From NCBI RefSeq assembly GCF_029428875.1, contig NZ_JAJSOO010000001.1, positions 1,984,001-2,048,000 of the forward strand: 64,000 nt of DNA. Reading direction: 5' to 3'. The stretch is from Streptomyces sp. JH34. Lineage in GTDB: Bacteria; Actinomycetota; Actinomycetes; Streptomycetales; Streptomycetaceae. A model generated the notes under the pieces. It had not been told where the DNA came from, did not search any database, and saw only the letters and a list, made by a program, of their open reading frames with translations. Shown here piece after piece: positions 17,668 to 25,128 of the stretch; position 1 is the stretch's first letter; each line of letters starts with the position of its first letter. Both the position numbers and the translations under genes were made by a program.

Positions 17668-18433
17668 GGTCCGCGCCCGACGGCCGTATCCCGGCGAAGG
17701 CGTCGGTGCCCTCCAGGGAACCGAGCCTGCCGAGCGGCCAGCCGAGCCAGTCGACCCGTCCGATCACGCGCTCGACGGGCACCATGCCGCCCCCGGGCTG
17801 CCCCAGGTGGTCGCGGGAGTCCCGTGAGTTGCGGCGGTGGTCGCCCATGACCCACAGCTTGCCGTCGGGCACCACGATGTCGAAGGCGACGTCCGACGGC
17901 CGGTCACCGGGGTTCAGATAGGGCTCGTCCACGGGAGTGCCGTTCACTTCGAGCCTCCCCCGCTTCTCGCAGCAGACCACACGGTCGCCCCCCACGCCCA
18001 CCACCCGCTTCACGAAGTCGGACCCGGCGGGCTCGGCCAGCCCGAGGGACGCTGCTGCGCCGCGCAGCAGCGCGCCGACGCCGTCCTCGTCCGACGCCGT
18101 CTCCTGGATGAAGGATCCGGTGCCGTCGAAGACCACCACGTCGCCGCGCCGGGGCTCCGAGCCGAAACGGTACGCCAGTTTGTTGACGAGGACCCGGTCG
18201 CCGACCTTCAACGTGGGCTGCATCGAGCCACTGGGGATGAGGAAGGGCTGCAGCACGAAGGCGCTGAAGAGCAGCAGGGCAGTCGTGCAGAGCATGCCCA
18301 GGAAGACGGTCCGGCCCCAGGTCATCGATGAGGCCGGCCGGTCCGGGACATGCGTGGAGCGCGACCCTTCCTCCACCCCTTCTGCGGGGCCGGAGGAACG
18401 ATCGCGCTCCATGTGCTGTGCTTCCGTGTCCAT
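17660..18433 (-). CDS. sipW: type I signal peptidase (SipW-type)
   Basis: First of the four tandem signal peptidases. The 257-residue protein has an acidic N-tail, an anchor (TVFLGMLCTTALLLFSAFVL) and the Ser motif FLIPSGSMQPTLKVGD. The Lys motif DFVKRVVGVGGDRV and VMGDHRRNSRDSRDH follow. It is closer in length to SipZ than to SipX and SipY. The start codon lies 46 bases below the rplS stop, so the sip genes probably extend the rplS transcript. Confidence 0.92.
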   Translation of the reverse strand: MDTEAQHMERDRSSGPAEGVEEGSRSTHVPDRPASSMTWGRTVFLGMLCTTALLLFSAFVLQPFLIPSGSMQPTLKVGDRVLVNKLAYRFGSEPRRGDVVVFDGTGSFIQETASDEDGVGALLRGAAASLGLAEPAGSDFVKRVVGVGGDRVVCCEKRGRLEVNGTPVDEPYLNPGDRPSDVAFDIVVPDGKLWVMGDHRRNSRDSRDHLGQPGGGMVPVERVIGRVDWLGWPLGRLGSLEGTDAFAGIRPSGADHG

Positions 18434-18478
18434 CGGGGCCGAATCCTATCGGGCCACGCTGTGGACGCCGGAGGTGAA

Positions 18479-18829
18479 TCAGCGGTCGCGCTTCTCCTTG
18501 ATCTTCGCGGCCTTGCCGCGGAGCTCACGGAGGAAGTACAGCTTGGCGCGACGGACGTCACCGCGGGTGACGAGCTCGATCTTCTCGAAGATCGGGCTGT
18601 GCACCGGGAAGGTGCGCTCGACGCCGACGCTGAAGGAGACCTTGCGGACCGTGAAGGTCTCGCTGACGCCCGAGCCCTGGCGGCGGATGACTACGCCCTT
18701 GAACTGCTGGATACGGGAGCGGTTGCCCTCGATCACGCGCACGTGGACGTTGACGGTGTCACCGGGGCGGAAAGCCGGGAGGTCGGTACGGAGCGAGGCG
18801 GCGTTGACGCCATCGAGCAGGGAGGTCAT
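18479..18829 (-). CDS. rplS: 50S ribosomal protein L19
   Basis: L19 sits at the 30S-50S interface. The 116-residue protein contains the family core [35 protein letters not shown] and [18 protein letters not shown]. The ATG at 18827-18829 gives the standard length. An upstream in-frame codon (18856) would add nine extra residues and is not favoured. It follows trmD by 124 bases, as in the common rpsP-rimM-trmD-rplS operon. Confidence 0.98.
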   Translation of the reverse strand: MTSLLDGVNAASLRTDLPAFRPGDTVNVHVRVIEGNRSRIQQFKGVVIRRQGSGVSETFTVRKVSFSVGVERTFPVHSPIFEKIELVTRGDVRRAKLYFLRELRGKAAKIKEKRDR

Positions 18830-18953
18830 GTTGTCTGCTTTCTTCGCCGATGCCACAGGTCATCGACGGGAGAGAGTGAGATTCGGATGCCGTTCACATC
18901 GGGCGGGCGTCTGTCCCCCTGTGGCAGGGGCGCACGCCGGACGTACAGCGGGC

Positions 18954-19775
18954 CTATTCTTCCACGGCCTCGGGCCTGCGCCAAAATCGCCCGTCGGGCG
19001 AGGGGGACCAGCCGAGGATGGAGAGCATCTCGCGGTCCTTCTTGTCGAAGCCGGAGGCCTCGCAGCGCTCGATGAGATCGGGCCGGTGGAGGGCGGTGCG
19101 GCGGAACGCCTCGTCCCGCCGCCAGCGTGCGATCCGGCCGTGGTGGCCGCTGAGCAGCACCTCGGGGATGCCGCGGCCACGCCACTCGGGCGGCTTCGTG
19201 TAGACCGGGCCCTCGAGCAGGTCGGCCATGGCCCCGGGCGCGAAGGAGTCGTCACGGTGGGACTCGGCGTTGCCGAGCACCCCGGGCAGCAGCCGGGCCA
19301 CTGCCTCGGTGATCACCAGGACGGCGGCTTCACCGCCCGCCAGGACGTAGTCGCCGATGGACACCTCGACGACCGGCATCCGGGTCGCGTACTCGTCCAT
19401 CACCCGGCGGTCGATGCCCTCGTAGCGGGCGGGGGTGAAGATGAGCCACGGCCGTTCGGAGAGCTCGACGGCCAGTTCCTGGGTGAAGGGCCGGCCACTG
19501 GGGGTCGGCACCACGAGCACCGGGGAGTGCGCCCCGGCCTCGTACCCGCCGGCCAGCGCGTCGTCCAGCGCCTCGCCCCAGGGATCGGTCTTCATGACCA
19601 TGCCGGGGCCCCCGCCGTACGGGGTGTCGTCCACGGTGTTGTGCCGGTCGTGGGTCCAGTCCCGGAGGTCGTGGACGTGTACGTCGAGGCTGCCGCGGGC
19701 CCGTGCCTTGCCGACGAGCGAGACGTTCAGCGGGTCCAGGTACTCGGGGAAGATCGTGACGACGTCGAGCCGCAT
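18954..19775 (-). CDS. trmD: tRNA (guanine(37)-N(1))-methyltransferase
   Basis: TrmD methylates G37 of tRNAs reading CNN codons and prevents +1 frameshifting. The 273-residue protein begins [20 protein letters not shown] and contains the trefoil-knot SAM site (VDDTPYGGGPGMVMKTDPW, FTPARYEGIDRRVMDEYA, SIGDYVLAGGEAAVLV). The ATG at 19773-19775 shares one base with the rimM stop. A GTG directly before it would give a four-base overlap and one more residue. Confidence 0.97.
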   Translation of the reverse strand: MRLDVVTIFPEYLDPLNVSLVGKARARGSLDVHVHDLRDWTHDRHNTVDDTPYGGGPGMVMKTDPWGEALDDALAGGYEAGAHSPVLVVPTPSGRPFTQELAVELSERPWLIFTPARYEGIDRRVMDEYATRMPVVEVSIGDYVLAGGEAAVLVITEAVARLLPGVLGNAESHRDDSFAPGAMADLLEGPVYTKPPEWRGRGIPEVLLSGHHGRIARWRRDEAFRRTALHRPDLIERCEASGFDKKDREMLSILGWSPSPDGRFWRRPEAVEE

Positions 19776-20365
19776 CACGCGTCGCCCTTCTTCGCGTGGT
19801 CCGCCGCGTCCTCGTCGGCGCCGTCCGCGTCACGTGCGGAGGCGACCTCGGCCTCGCTCTCGTCGATCAGACCCGGCGGCGGCGTGATGACGACGCGCTG
19901 CTCCTCCAGGTCGATCTCGGTGACGATCTCCTCGACGAACGGGATCATCACCTCGCTGCCGTCGGGGCGTTCCACGATGAACAGGTCCTGCGACGGCAGG
20001 TGCGAGATCTCGGTGATCCGGCCGATCTCCGTGCCGTCCGCGAGGACGACATCGAGGTCCATCAGCTGGTGGTCGTAGAACTCCTCGGGGTCGTCGGGGA
20101 GTTCCGCCGGGTCCACCTCGGCGATCAGCAGGATGTTGCGCAACGCCTCGGCGGCCGTGCGGTCACGCACGCCCTCGAACCGCAGCAGCAGCCTGCCGCT
20201 GTGCACCCGGCCGGTCTCGATCGTCAGCGGCCCGGCATGGGCGGGCTCCGTGGCCAGCACGGCCCCGGGCCCGAGCCGGAGCTCGGGCTCGTCGGTGCGT
20301 ACCTCGACGGTGACCTCGCCCTTGATGCCGTGGGCGCGACCGATCCGCGCAACTACCAACTGCAC
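19775..20365 (-). CDS. rimM: 16S rRNA processing protein RimM
   Basis: RimM binds S19 and helps mature the 3' domain of 16S rRNA. The 196-residue protein has the N-terminal RimM beta-barrel ([40 protein letters not shown]). A PRC-barrel domain follows with [20 protein letters not shown] and [20 protein letters not shown]. The C-terminus is acidic. The GTG at 20363-20365 follows GGGAGAAG. A long hairpin lies between it and khpA. Confidence 0.96.
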   Translation of the reverse strand: MQLVVARIGRAHGIKGEVTVEVRTDEPELRLGPGAVLATEPAHAGPLTIETGRVHSGRLLLRFEGVRDRTAAEALRNILLIAEVDPAELPDDPEEFYDHQLMDLDVVLADGTEIGRITEISHLPSQDLFIVERPDGSEVMIPFVEEIVTEIDLEEQRVVITPPPGLIDESEAEVASARDADGADEDAADHAKKGDA

Positions 20366-20419
20366 GCTACTTCTCCCGGTGATCTTCTGCTGAGGAGGCG
20401 GTCATGTACGGACGACAAA

Positions 20420-20451
20420 GGCCGGGGACGGCTCGAAAGCCCTCCCCGGCC
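20420..20451. terminator. hairpin between khpA and rimM
   Basis: GGCCGGGGA (20420-20428) pairs with TCCCCGGCC (20443-20451), and an inner GGCT/AGCC stem closes a CGAA tetraloop. Because rpsP-khpA-rimM-trmD is one operon, this is probably an attenuator or processing site that favours S16 and KhpA over the downstream enzymes. Confidence 0.7.
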
Positions 20452-20470
20452 CCGGCCGGTGTTCAACTCT

Positions 20471-20710
20471 TCAGCGAACCTGGTCCACATCGACGAGGTC
20501 GACACGGATTCCACGTCCGCCGATGGCACCCACGACGGTACGCAGGGCGCGCGCGGTGCGGCCGTTGCGGCCGATCACCTTGCCGAGGTCATCGGGATGG
20601 ACCCGGACCTCGAGCACGCGTCCGCGGCGCAGGTCACGCGAGGCGACCTGCACATCGTCGGGGTTGTCGACGATGCCCTTCACGAGGTGCTCAAGAGCCT
20701 CCTCGAGCAT
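20471..20710 (-). CDS. khpA: KH-domain RNA-binding protein KhpA
   Basis: This 79-residue protein is essentially a single KH domain with the RNA-binding loop GKVIGRNGRTARALR. It starts MLEEALEHLVKGIVDNPDDV, typical of KhpA, which sits in the rpsP-rimM interval in many Gram-positive bacteria. KhpA works with KhpB (not in this window) as a broad RNA chaperone affecting cell size and translation. The start is 2 bases after the rpsP stop, so the two genes are translationally coupled. Confidence 0.94.
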   Translation of the reverse strand: MLEEALEHLVKGIVDNPDDVQVASRDLRRGRVLEVRVHPDDLGKVIGRNGRTARALRTVVGAIGGRGIRVDLVDVDQVR

Positions 20711-20712
20711 GC

Positions 20713-21153
20713 TCAGGCCTCGGTCGACTCGGTGGACGCGGCAGCGTCAGCCGCCTCGTCCGCCTTCTTGTCCGACTTCTTGGCCTTCTGGGTGATGGCC
20801 TCACCCTTGGCCTCGTCGCCGTCCGTGGTCAGGGCCTCGAACAGTGCGCGCTTGTCAGCCTTGGGCTCCGGCTGCAGCAGCGGCGCGGGGGCCGGGAGGC
20901 CCTTGTGGGCCTGCCAGTCACCGGTGAGCTTCAGGATCGCGAGGACCGGCTCGGTCGGCTGGGCGCCGACGGACAGCCAGTACTGCGCGCGCTCTGCGTT
21001 GACCTCGATGCGCGAGGGGTTCTGCACCGGGTGGTACAGGCCGATCTCCTCGATGGCCCGGCCGTCACGGCGGGTACGGGAGTCGGCGACGACGATGCGG
21101 TAGTGAGGCGAACGGATCTTGCCCAGACGCTTCAGCTTGATCTTGACTGCCAC
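20713..21153 (-). CDS. rpsP: 30S ribosomal protein S16
   Basis: S16 binds 16S rRNA early in small-subunit assembly. The 146-residue protein has the S16 core [38 protein letters not shown] and a streptomycete C-terminal extension rich in Lys, Ala and Asp (residues about 105-146). The GTG at 21151-21153 follows AGGAG at 11 bases. It heads the rpsP-khpA-rimM-trmD-rplS-sip operon. Confidence 0.97.
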   Translation of the reverse strand: MAVKIKLKRLGKIRSPHYRIVVADSRTRRDGRAIEEIGLYHPVQNPSRIEVNAERAQYWLSVGAQPTEPVLAILKLTGDWQAHKGLPAPAPLLQPEPKADKRALFEALTTDGDEAKGEAITQKAKKSDKKADEAADAAASTESTEA

Positions 21154-21308
21154 GGAAGTGGTGTCTCCTGGTCTCTGACGTGGTTGGGCACAAAAGATGC
21201 CACGTGGGGTTGCGGTACTCGGGTGCCCGATGGACGCGTCAGCCGGAGGAGAGAGGGGTCCTATGCGACTGTCGAGTACAGCTAGCCATTGTGCCACACC
21301 AGATCGGG

Positions 21309-21902
21309 TCACCCCACCGCGACCGCCCCTTCCGGGATGCGGAAGGGCTTGCCGCAGCCACCGCAGACGATCGGGGCCTGGGCGAGGACCGACGGGACGA
21401 CGCGGACGTTGCGCCCGCAGTCGCAGACGGCCTTGACCCGCACCCCTCCCCCGGACGAGCCGTGCCGTGCGGCGGGGCCGCGGAACGAGCGCTTGGTGTC
21501 CGCGGCGGTGGCGACGGTGTGCGCCTTGAGCGCCCGCTGAAGCCGCTCCGCCGTCGGGCGGTACCTGCGTTTGGCCTCGGGATTCAGCGTCACCAACGAG
21601 AATCCGCTGCTGGGGTGGGGCTCCTCGGCATGGTCGAGGCCCAGCTCCTCGGCGATCGCGAGGAAGCGTCGGTTGTGGTAGCGGCCGGCGCGGGAGGTGT
21701 CCCGGACACCTCTCGCGGCGGCGATGCCGTGGACTGCCTCATGGAGCAGCCGTTCGAAGGAGAGCTCGGCGCCACAGGCGGACGAGGACTCTCCGATCAG
21801 GGACTCTGGCGCGGCAAGATCGGGCAGCTCGGGGTGGTACCGCTGAATGTCGGCCCACGCCTGTGCCAGCTCTGCGGCAAGTACAGGTGGTGTCGTGCTC
21901 AC
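21309..21902 (-). CDS. SprT-like putative zinc metalloprotease
   Basis: I do not recognise a named gene. The 197-residue protein carries a metalloprotease-like motif HEAVH at residues 54-58, a further histidine in GRYHNRRF (His76), and a C-terminal zinc ribbon formed by CDCG and CGGCG. This order (HExxH, downstream His, zinc ribbon) resembles SprT-like proteins related to SPRTN/Wss1, which degrade DNA-protein crosslinks. Similar proteins also occur on actinobacterial integrative elements. There is no signal peptide, so it should be cytoplasmic. It is monocistronic, between rpsP and a divergent methyltransferase gene. Confidence 0.68.
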   Translation of the reverse strand: MSTTPPVLAAELAQAWADIQRYHPELPDLAAPESLIGESSSACGAELSFERLLHEAVHGIAAARGVRDTSRAGRYHNRRFLAIAEELGLDHAEEPHPSSGFSLVTLNPEAKRRYRPTAERLQRALKAHTVATAADTKRSFRGPAARHGSSGGGVRVKAVCDCGRNVRVVPSVLAQAPIVCGGCGKPFRIPEGAVAVG

Positions 21903-22418
21903 GTCGTGACAACGAGCCTGAGTGCTCCGGTGTTCCTATTCCGGGGCATCCCAAATAATTTGCACGTACCAGTCAGTTGCCCTTGATGCGTCCGGACGAG
22001 GGCGGGTGCGCAGAACAGCGGAGAAGTCTCACAGCTCGCACCAAGCTGGTACGTAGCAGCGCGTACGCACCGGCGTGGACGGGCACCCCGCGGCCGACAC
22101 TACCCGGCACGGAACGGAGGTCGCACACCCGTCGCTGCCAGGGGCGACGGCGCTCGACGTGCTGCGTCCCGTGTGTCGGGTAAGACTGTGAGGAAGCGGG
22201 CAGCGGGCGCGTTGTTCCCGGCGCCCGGACCGGACACGCGGCGCCGGGGGCGCACGACCGGAGCACGCAAGCAATGCCGCCCCACCCCGTCCGACCTCTG
22301 GACGGGACCGCCGATGCGGAGTTCTCTGACTTACGGGGGCTGTGGGCACACACAGCACATAGACATGGGGGACCTCACTCGGGCACGACCGACCTCACGG
22401 CGGATTGGGGCGCATTCC
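21903..22418. other. 516-base divergent intergenic region
   Basis: Separates the start of the minus-strand SprT-like gene from the plus-strand methyltransferase gene. I found no convincing gene in any frame. An AT-rich patch at 21947-21965 lies about 45 bases before the SprT-like start and is a promoter candidate. Around 22120-22300 there are several short GC-rich inverted repeats (for example CCGGCGCC/GGCGCCGG) without a single dominant hairpin. An unannotated small RNA is possible but not shown. Confidence 0.35.
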
Positions 22419-23285
22419 ATGACACCTACGCTCGTCCGGCACCACAGGTACGCGGATTCCTCCGCTCCCGTGGACGCCGGTACCCGCGCCCGTGACTGGG
22501 CCGAGATCCAGGAGCGCATGCTGGCACCGCTGTACGAGGCGGTGTACGAGCGCCTCGAAGTCGGGGCCGGTACGCGGATGCTCTCCCTCGGCTGCGGTTC
22601 CGGGCTCGCGCTGCTGATCGCGGCCTCGCGCGGGGCGCGCGTCACCGGCGTCGACACCGACCGCGAGCGGCTCGCGCTCGCCCGTGAGCGCCTCGCCCCG
22701 TGCCCGGGAAACGACGCGGACCCCGGGCGCACGGATCGCCGGGCGAGGCTCGTGGACCGCGTCCCGGCGGCCGTGCCGGACGGGGAAGCCCCCTACAACC
22801 TGTTGACCTCCTTCCAGCCGATCGGCTGCGCGGCCGGGGACTCCGAGGGGCTCGCGCCCGCGCTGGCCTCCGCCGTACCGCTGGCCGTGCGCGGAGCCAC
22901 GGTGGTGCTGGCCGGCTGGGGGCCGCCGGAGCGCTGCGCCACCGCGCCCGTGCTGAGGGTCGCGGCCAGGCTCACCGAGTCGGCGCGTGCGCCGCACTCC
23001 GGGAGCGGCTGGCGGCCGGCTCTGCGGGACGATCTGGAGGAGGTCGCCACACGGGCCGGGCTCAAGCCCGACGGTTCGGGACGGGTGTCCTGCCCGTTCG
23101 GCTACGCGGACGTGGAGAGCGCGGTGCGCGGCCTGCTGTCGACCGGGCTCTTCGACGCGGCGATCCGGGCCACGGACCGTACCCAGGTGGAGAAGGAGGT
23201 CGCCGAGGCCCTGCATCCGCATCTGCGGCCCGACGGCACGGTGTGGATGCCGAACGTCTTCCGCTACCTGGTGTGCGTGACCTGA
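22419..23285 (+). CDS. class I SAM-dependent methyltransferase
   Basis: This 288-residue protein has a Rossmann methyltransferase fold with SAM-binding motif I MLSLGCGSGLALLIAASRGA and motif II VTGVDTDRERL. The rest is less conserved, and no substrate can be assigned. It resembles the cytoplasmic small-molecule methyltransferases found at this position in other streptomycetes. The ATG at 22419-22421 is preferred because the sequence before it (an in-frame ATG at 22365) is not conserved-looking. It converges on ffh, and a shared hairpin terminator separates them. Confidence 0.85.
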   Translation: MTPTLVRHHRYADSSAPVDAGTRARDWAEIQERMLAPLYEAVYERLEVGAGTRMLSLGCGSGLALLIAASRGARVTGVDTDRERLALARERLAPCPGNDADPGRTDRRARLVDRVPAAVPDGEAPYNLLTSFQPIGCAAGDSEGLAPALASAVPLAVRGATVVLAGWGPPERCATAPVLRVAARLTESARAPHSGSGWRPALRDDLEEVATRAGLKPDGSGRVSCPFGYADVESAVRGLLSTGLFDAAIRATDRTQVEKEVAEALHPHLRPDGTVWMPNVFRYLVCVT

Positions 23286-23293
23286 CGGGAACG

Positions 23294-23328
23294 CGAAGGG
23301 GCGCCCCGCCGGGCGGGGCGCCCCTTCG
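23294..23328. terminator. bidirectional terminator between methyltransferase gene and ffh
   Basis: A perfect 15-bp stem (CGAAGGGGCGCCCCG at 23294-23308 with 23314-23328) lies between convergent genes, 9 bases past the methyltransferase stop and 18 bases from the ffh stop. Confidence 0.88.
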
Positions 23329-23345
23329 TCCGTGCACCGGGCCGG

Positions 23346-24893
23346 TCAGCCCATGAACTTCTTGAACTCGTCCGGCAGTTCGAAGTTCTTGTCCTCCTGT
23401 GCGGGCAGGTTGAACGCGCCGCCCTGGGCGGCCTGCTCGCGGCGCTCCGCGGCAGCCTGCTCCTCGGCCTTGCGCTTCATCGGGTTACCGCTCTTGCGCT
23501 TGCCCTTGGCCTGCTTGACCTGCTTCTTCTGACGGCCGGGGCCGCCACCCATGCCCGGCATCCCCGGCATCCCGGGCATGCCGCCGCCCTGGGCCATCTT
23601 CGACATCATCTTGCGGGCCTCGAAGAAGCGCTCCACGAGGTTCTTCACCGCGGACACCTCGACACCGGAGCCCTTGGCGATACGGGCCCTGCGCGAGCCG
23701 TTGATGATCGTCGGCTCGGAGCGTTCCTTCGGGGTCATCGACTTGATGATCGCGGCCGTGCGGTCCACGTCGCGCTCGTCGATGTTGTTGATCTGGTCCT
23801 TGATCTGCCCCATGCCGGGCAGCATCCCGAGCAGCTTGGAGATGGAGCCCATCTTCCTGACCTGCTCCATCTGCGCCAGGAAGTCGTCGAGCGTGAAGTC
23901 CTTGCCCTTGCTCGACGCCAGCTTGGAGGCCATTTTGGCGGCCTCTTCCTGGCTGAAGGTCTTCTCCGCCTGCTCGATCAGGGTGAGCAGGTCACCCATG
24001 TCGAGGATGCGGGACGCCATGCGGTCGGGGTGGAAGGCGTCGAAGTCCTCGAGCTTCTCACCGTTCGACGCGAACATGATCTGCTTGCCCGTGACGTGGG
24101 CGATCGACAGGGCGGCACCACCGCGGGCGTCACCGTCGAGCTTGGAGAGCACCACGCCGTCGAAGCCGACGCCGTCGCGGAAGGCCTCGGCGGTGTTGAC
24201 CGCGTCCTGACCGATCATCGCGTCGACGACGAAGAGGATCTCGTCGGGGCTGACGGCGTCGCGGATGTCCGCGGCCTGCCGCATCAGCTCCTCGTCGATG
24301 CCAAGGCGGCCCGCGGTGTCGACGATGACGATGTCGTGGACCTTGGCCTTGGCGAACTCGATGGAGTCCTTGGCCACCGCGACCGGGTCACCGACGCCGT
24401 TGCCCGGCTCCGGCGCGTAGACCGCGACACCGGCGCGGTCCGCGACGACGCTCAGCTGGTTGACGGCGTTGGGGCGCTGGAGGTCACAGGCGACCAGCAG
24501 CGGGGAGTGGCCCTGGGCCTTGAGCCAGAGACCGAGCTTTCCGGCGAGGGTGGTCTTACCGGCGCCCTGCAGACCCGCGAGCATGATCACGGTGGGCGGG
24601 TTCTTGGCGAACCGCAGCCGCCGGGTCTCGCCGCCGAGGATGCCGACGAGCTCCTCGTTGACGATCTTGACGACCTGCTGGGCGGGGTTCAGCGCCTGGG
24701 AGACCTCGGCGCCGCGCGCCCGCTCCTTGATGTTGGCGATGAACGCGCGGACGACGGGGAGGGCGACGTCGGCCTCGAGCAGGGCGATACGGATCTCACG
24801 AGCCGTGGCGTCGATGTCGGCCTCGGACAAGCGGCCCTTGCCCCGGAGGTTCTTGAAAGTCGCGGCAAGGCGGTCGGAGAGAGTATCGAACAC
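23346..24893 (-). CDS. ffh: signal recognition particle protein Ffh
   Basis: GTPase subunit of SRP; with 4.5S/scRNA it targets nascent membrane proteins to FtsY. The 515-residue protein has the N domain, the G domain (LQGAGKTTLAGKLG, VDTAGRLGIDEEL, LSKLDGDARGGAAL) and a Met-rich M domain ending in GMPGMPGMPGMGGGPGRQKK. A basic tail of about 70 residues follows. The GTG start (24891-24893) begins FDTLSDRLAATFKNLRG, as expected. It is transcribed alone, 236 bases downstream of glnD. Confidence 0.98.
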   Translation of the reverse strand: MFDTLSDRLAATFKNLRGKGRLSEADIDATAREIRIALLEADVALPVVRAFIANIKERARGAEVSQALNPAQQVVKIVNEELVGILGGETRRLRFAKNPPTVIMLAGLQGAGKTTLAGKLGLWLKAQGHSPLLVACDLQRPNAVNQLSVVADRAGVAVYAPEPGNGVGDPVAVAKDSIEFAKAKVHDIVIVDTAGRLGIDEELMRQAADIRDAVSPDEILFVVDAMIGQDAVNTAEAFRDGVGFDGVVLSKLDGDARGGAALSIAHVTGKQIMFASNGEKLEDFDAFHPDRMASRILDMGDLLTLIEQAEKTFSQEEAAKMASKLASSKGKDFTLDDFLAQMEQVRKMGSISKLLGMLPGMGQIKDQINNIDERDVDRTAAIIKSMTPKERSEPTIINGSRRARIAKGSGVEVSAVKNLVERFFEARKMMSKMAQGGGMPGMPGMPGMGGGPGRQKKQVKQAKGKRKSGNPMKRKAEEQAAAERREQAAQGGAFNLPAQEDKNFELPDEFKKFMG

Positions 24894-25128
24894 GGCGCTC
24901 GTCGGTCCTCAGGGTCGGGGGCGGGTGGGTATCGGTGTCTAGAGTATCCGGCCCGTGCAAACGCCGGCTCTCACCGGTCGCACTCGACCTGCAAGGGCTG
25001 GAATCCCCGCGGCGGTGGGGAGCACGTACCGACGCCGGGAGCGAACGCCGTGGACGCCGGAAAGTCCCCTGGAGCGGGGGGGAGGGACTCCCTCGGCCCA
25101 ACGAGGTCGGCCACAGCGCGTCACGGCC

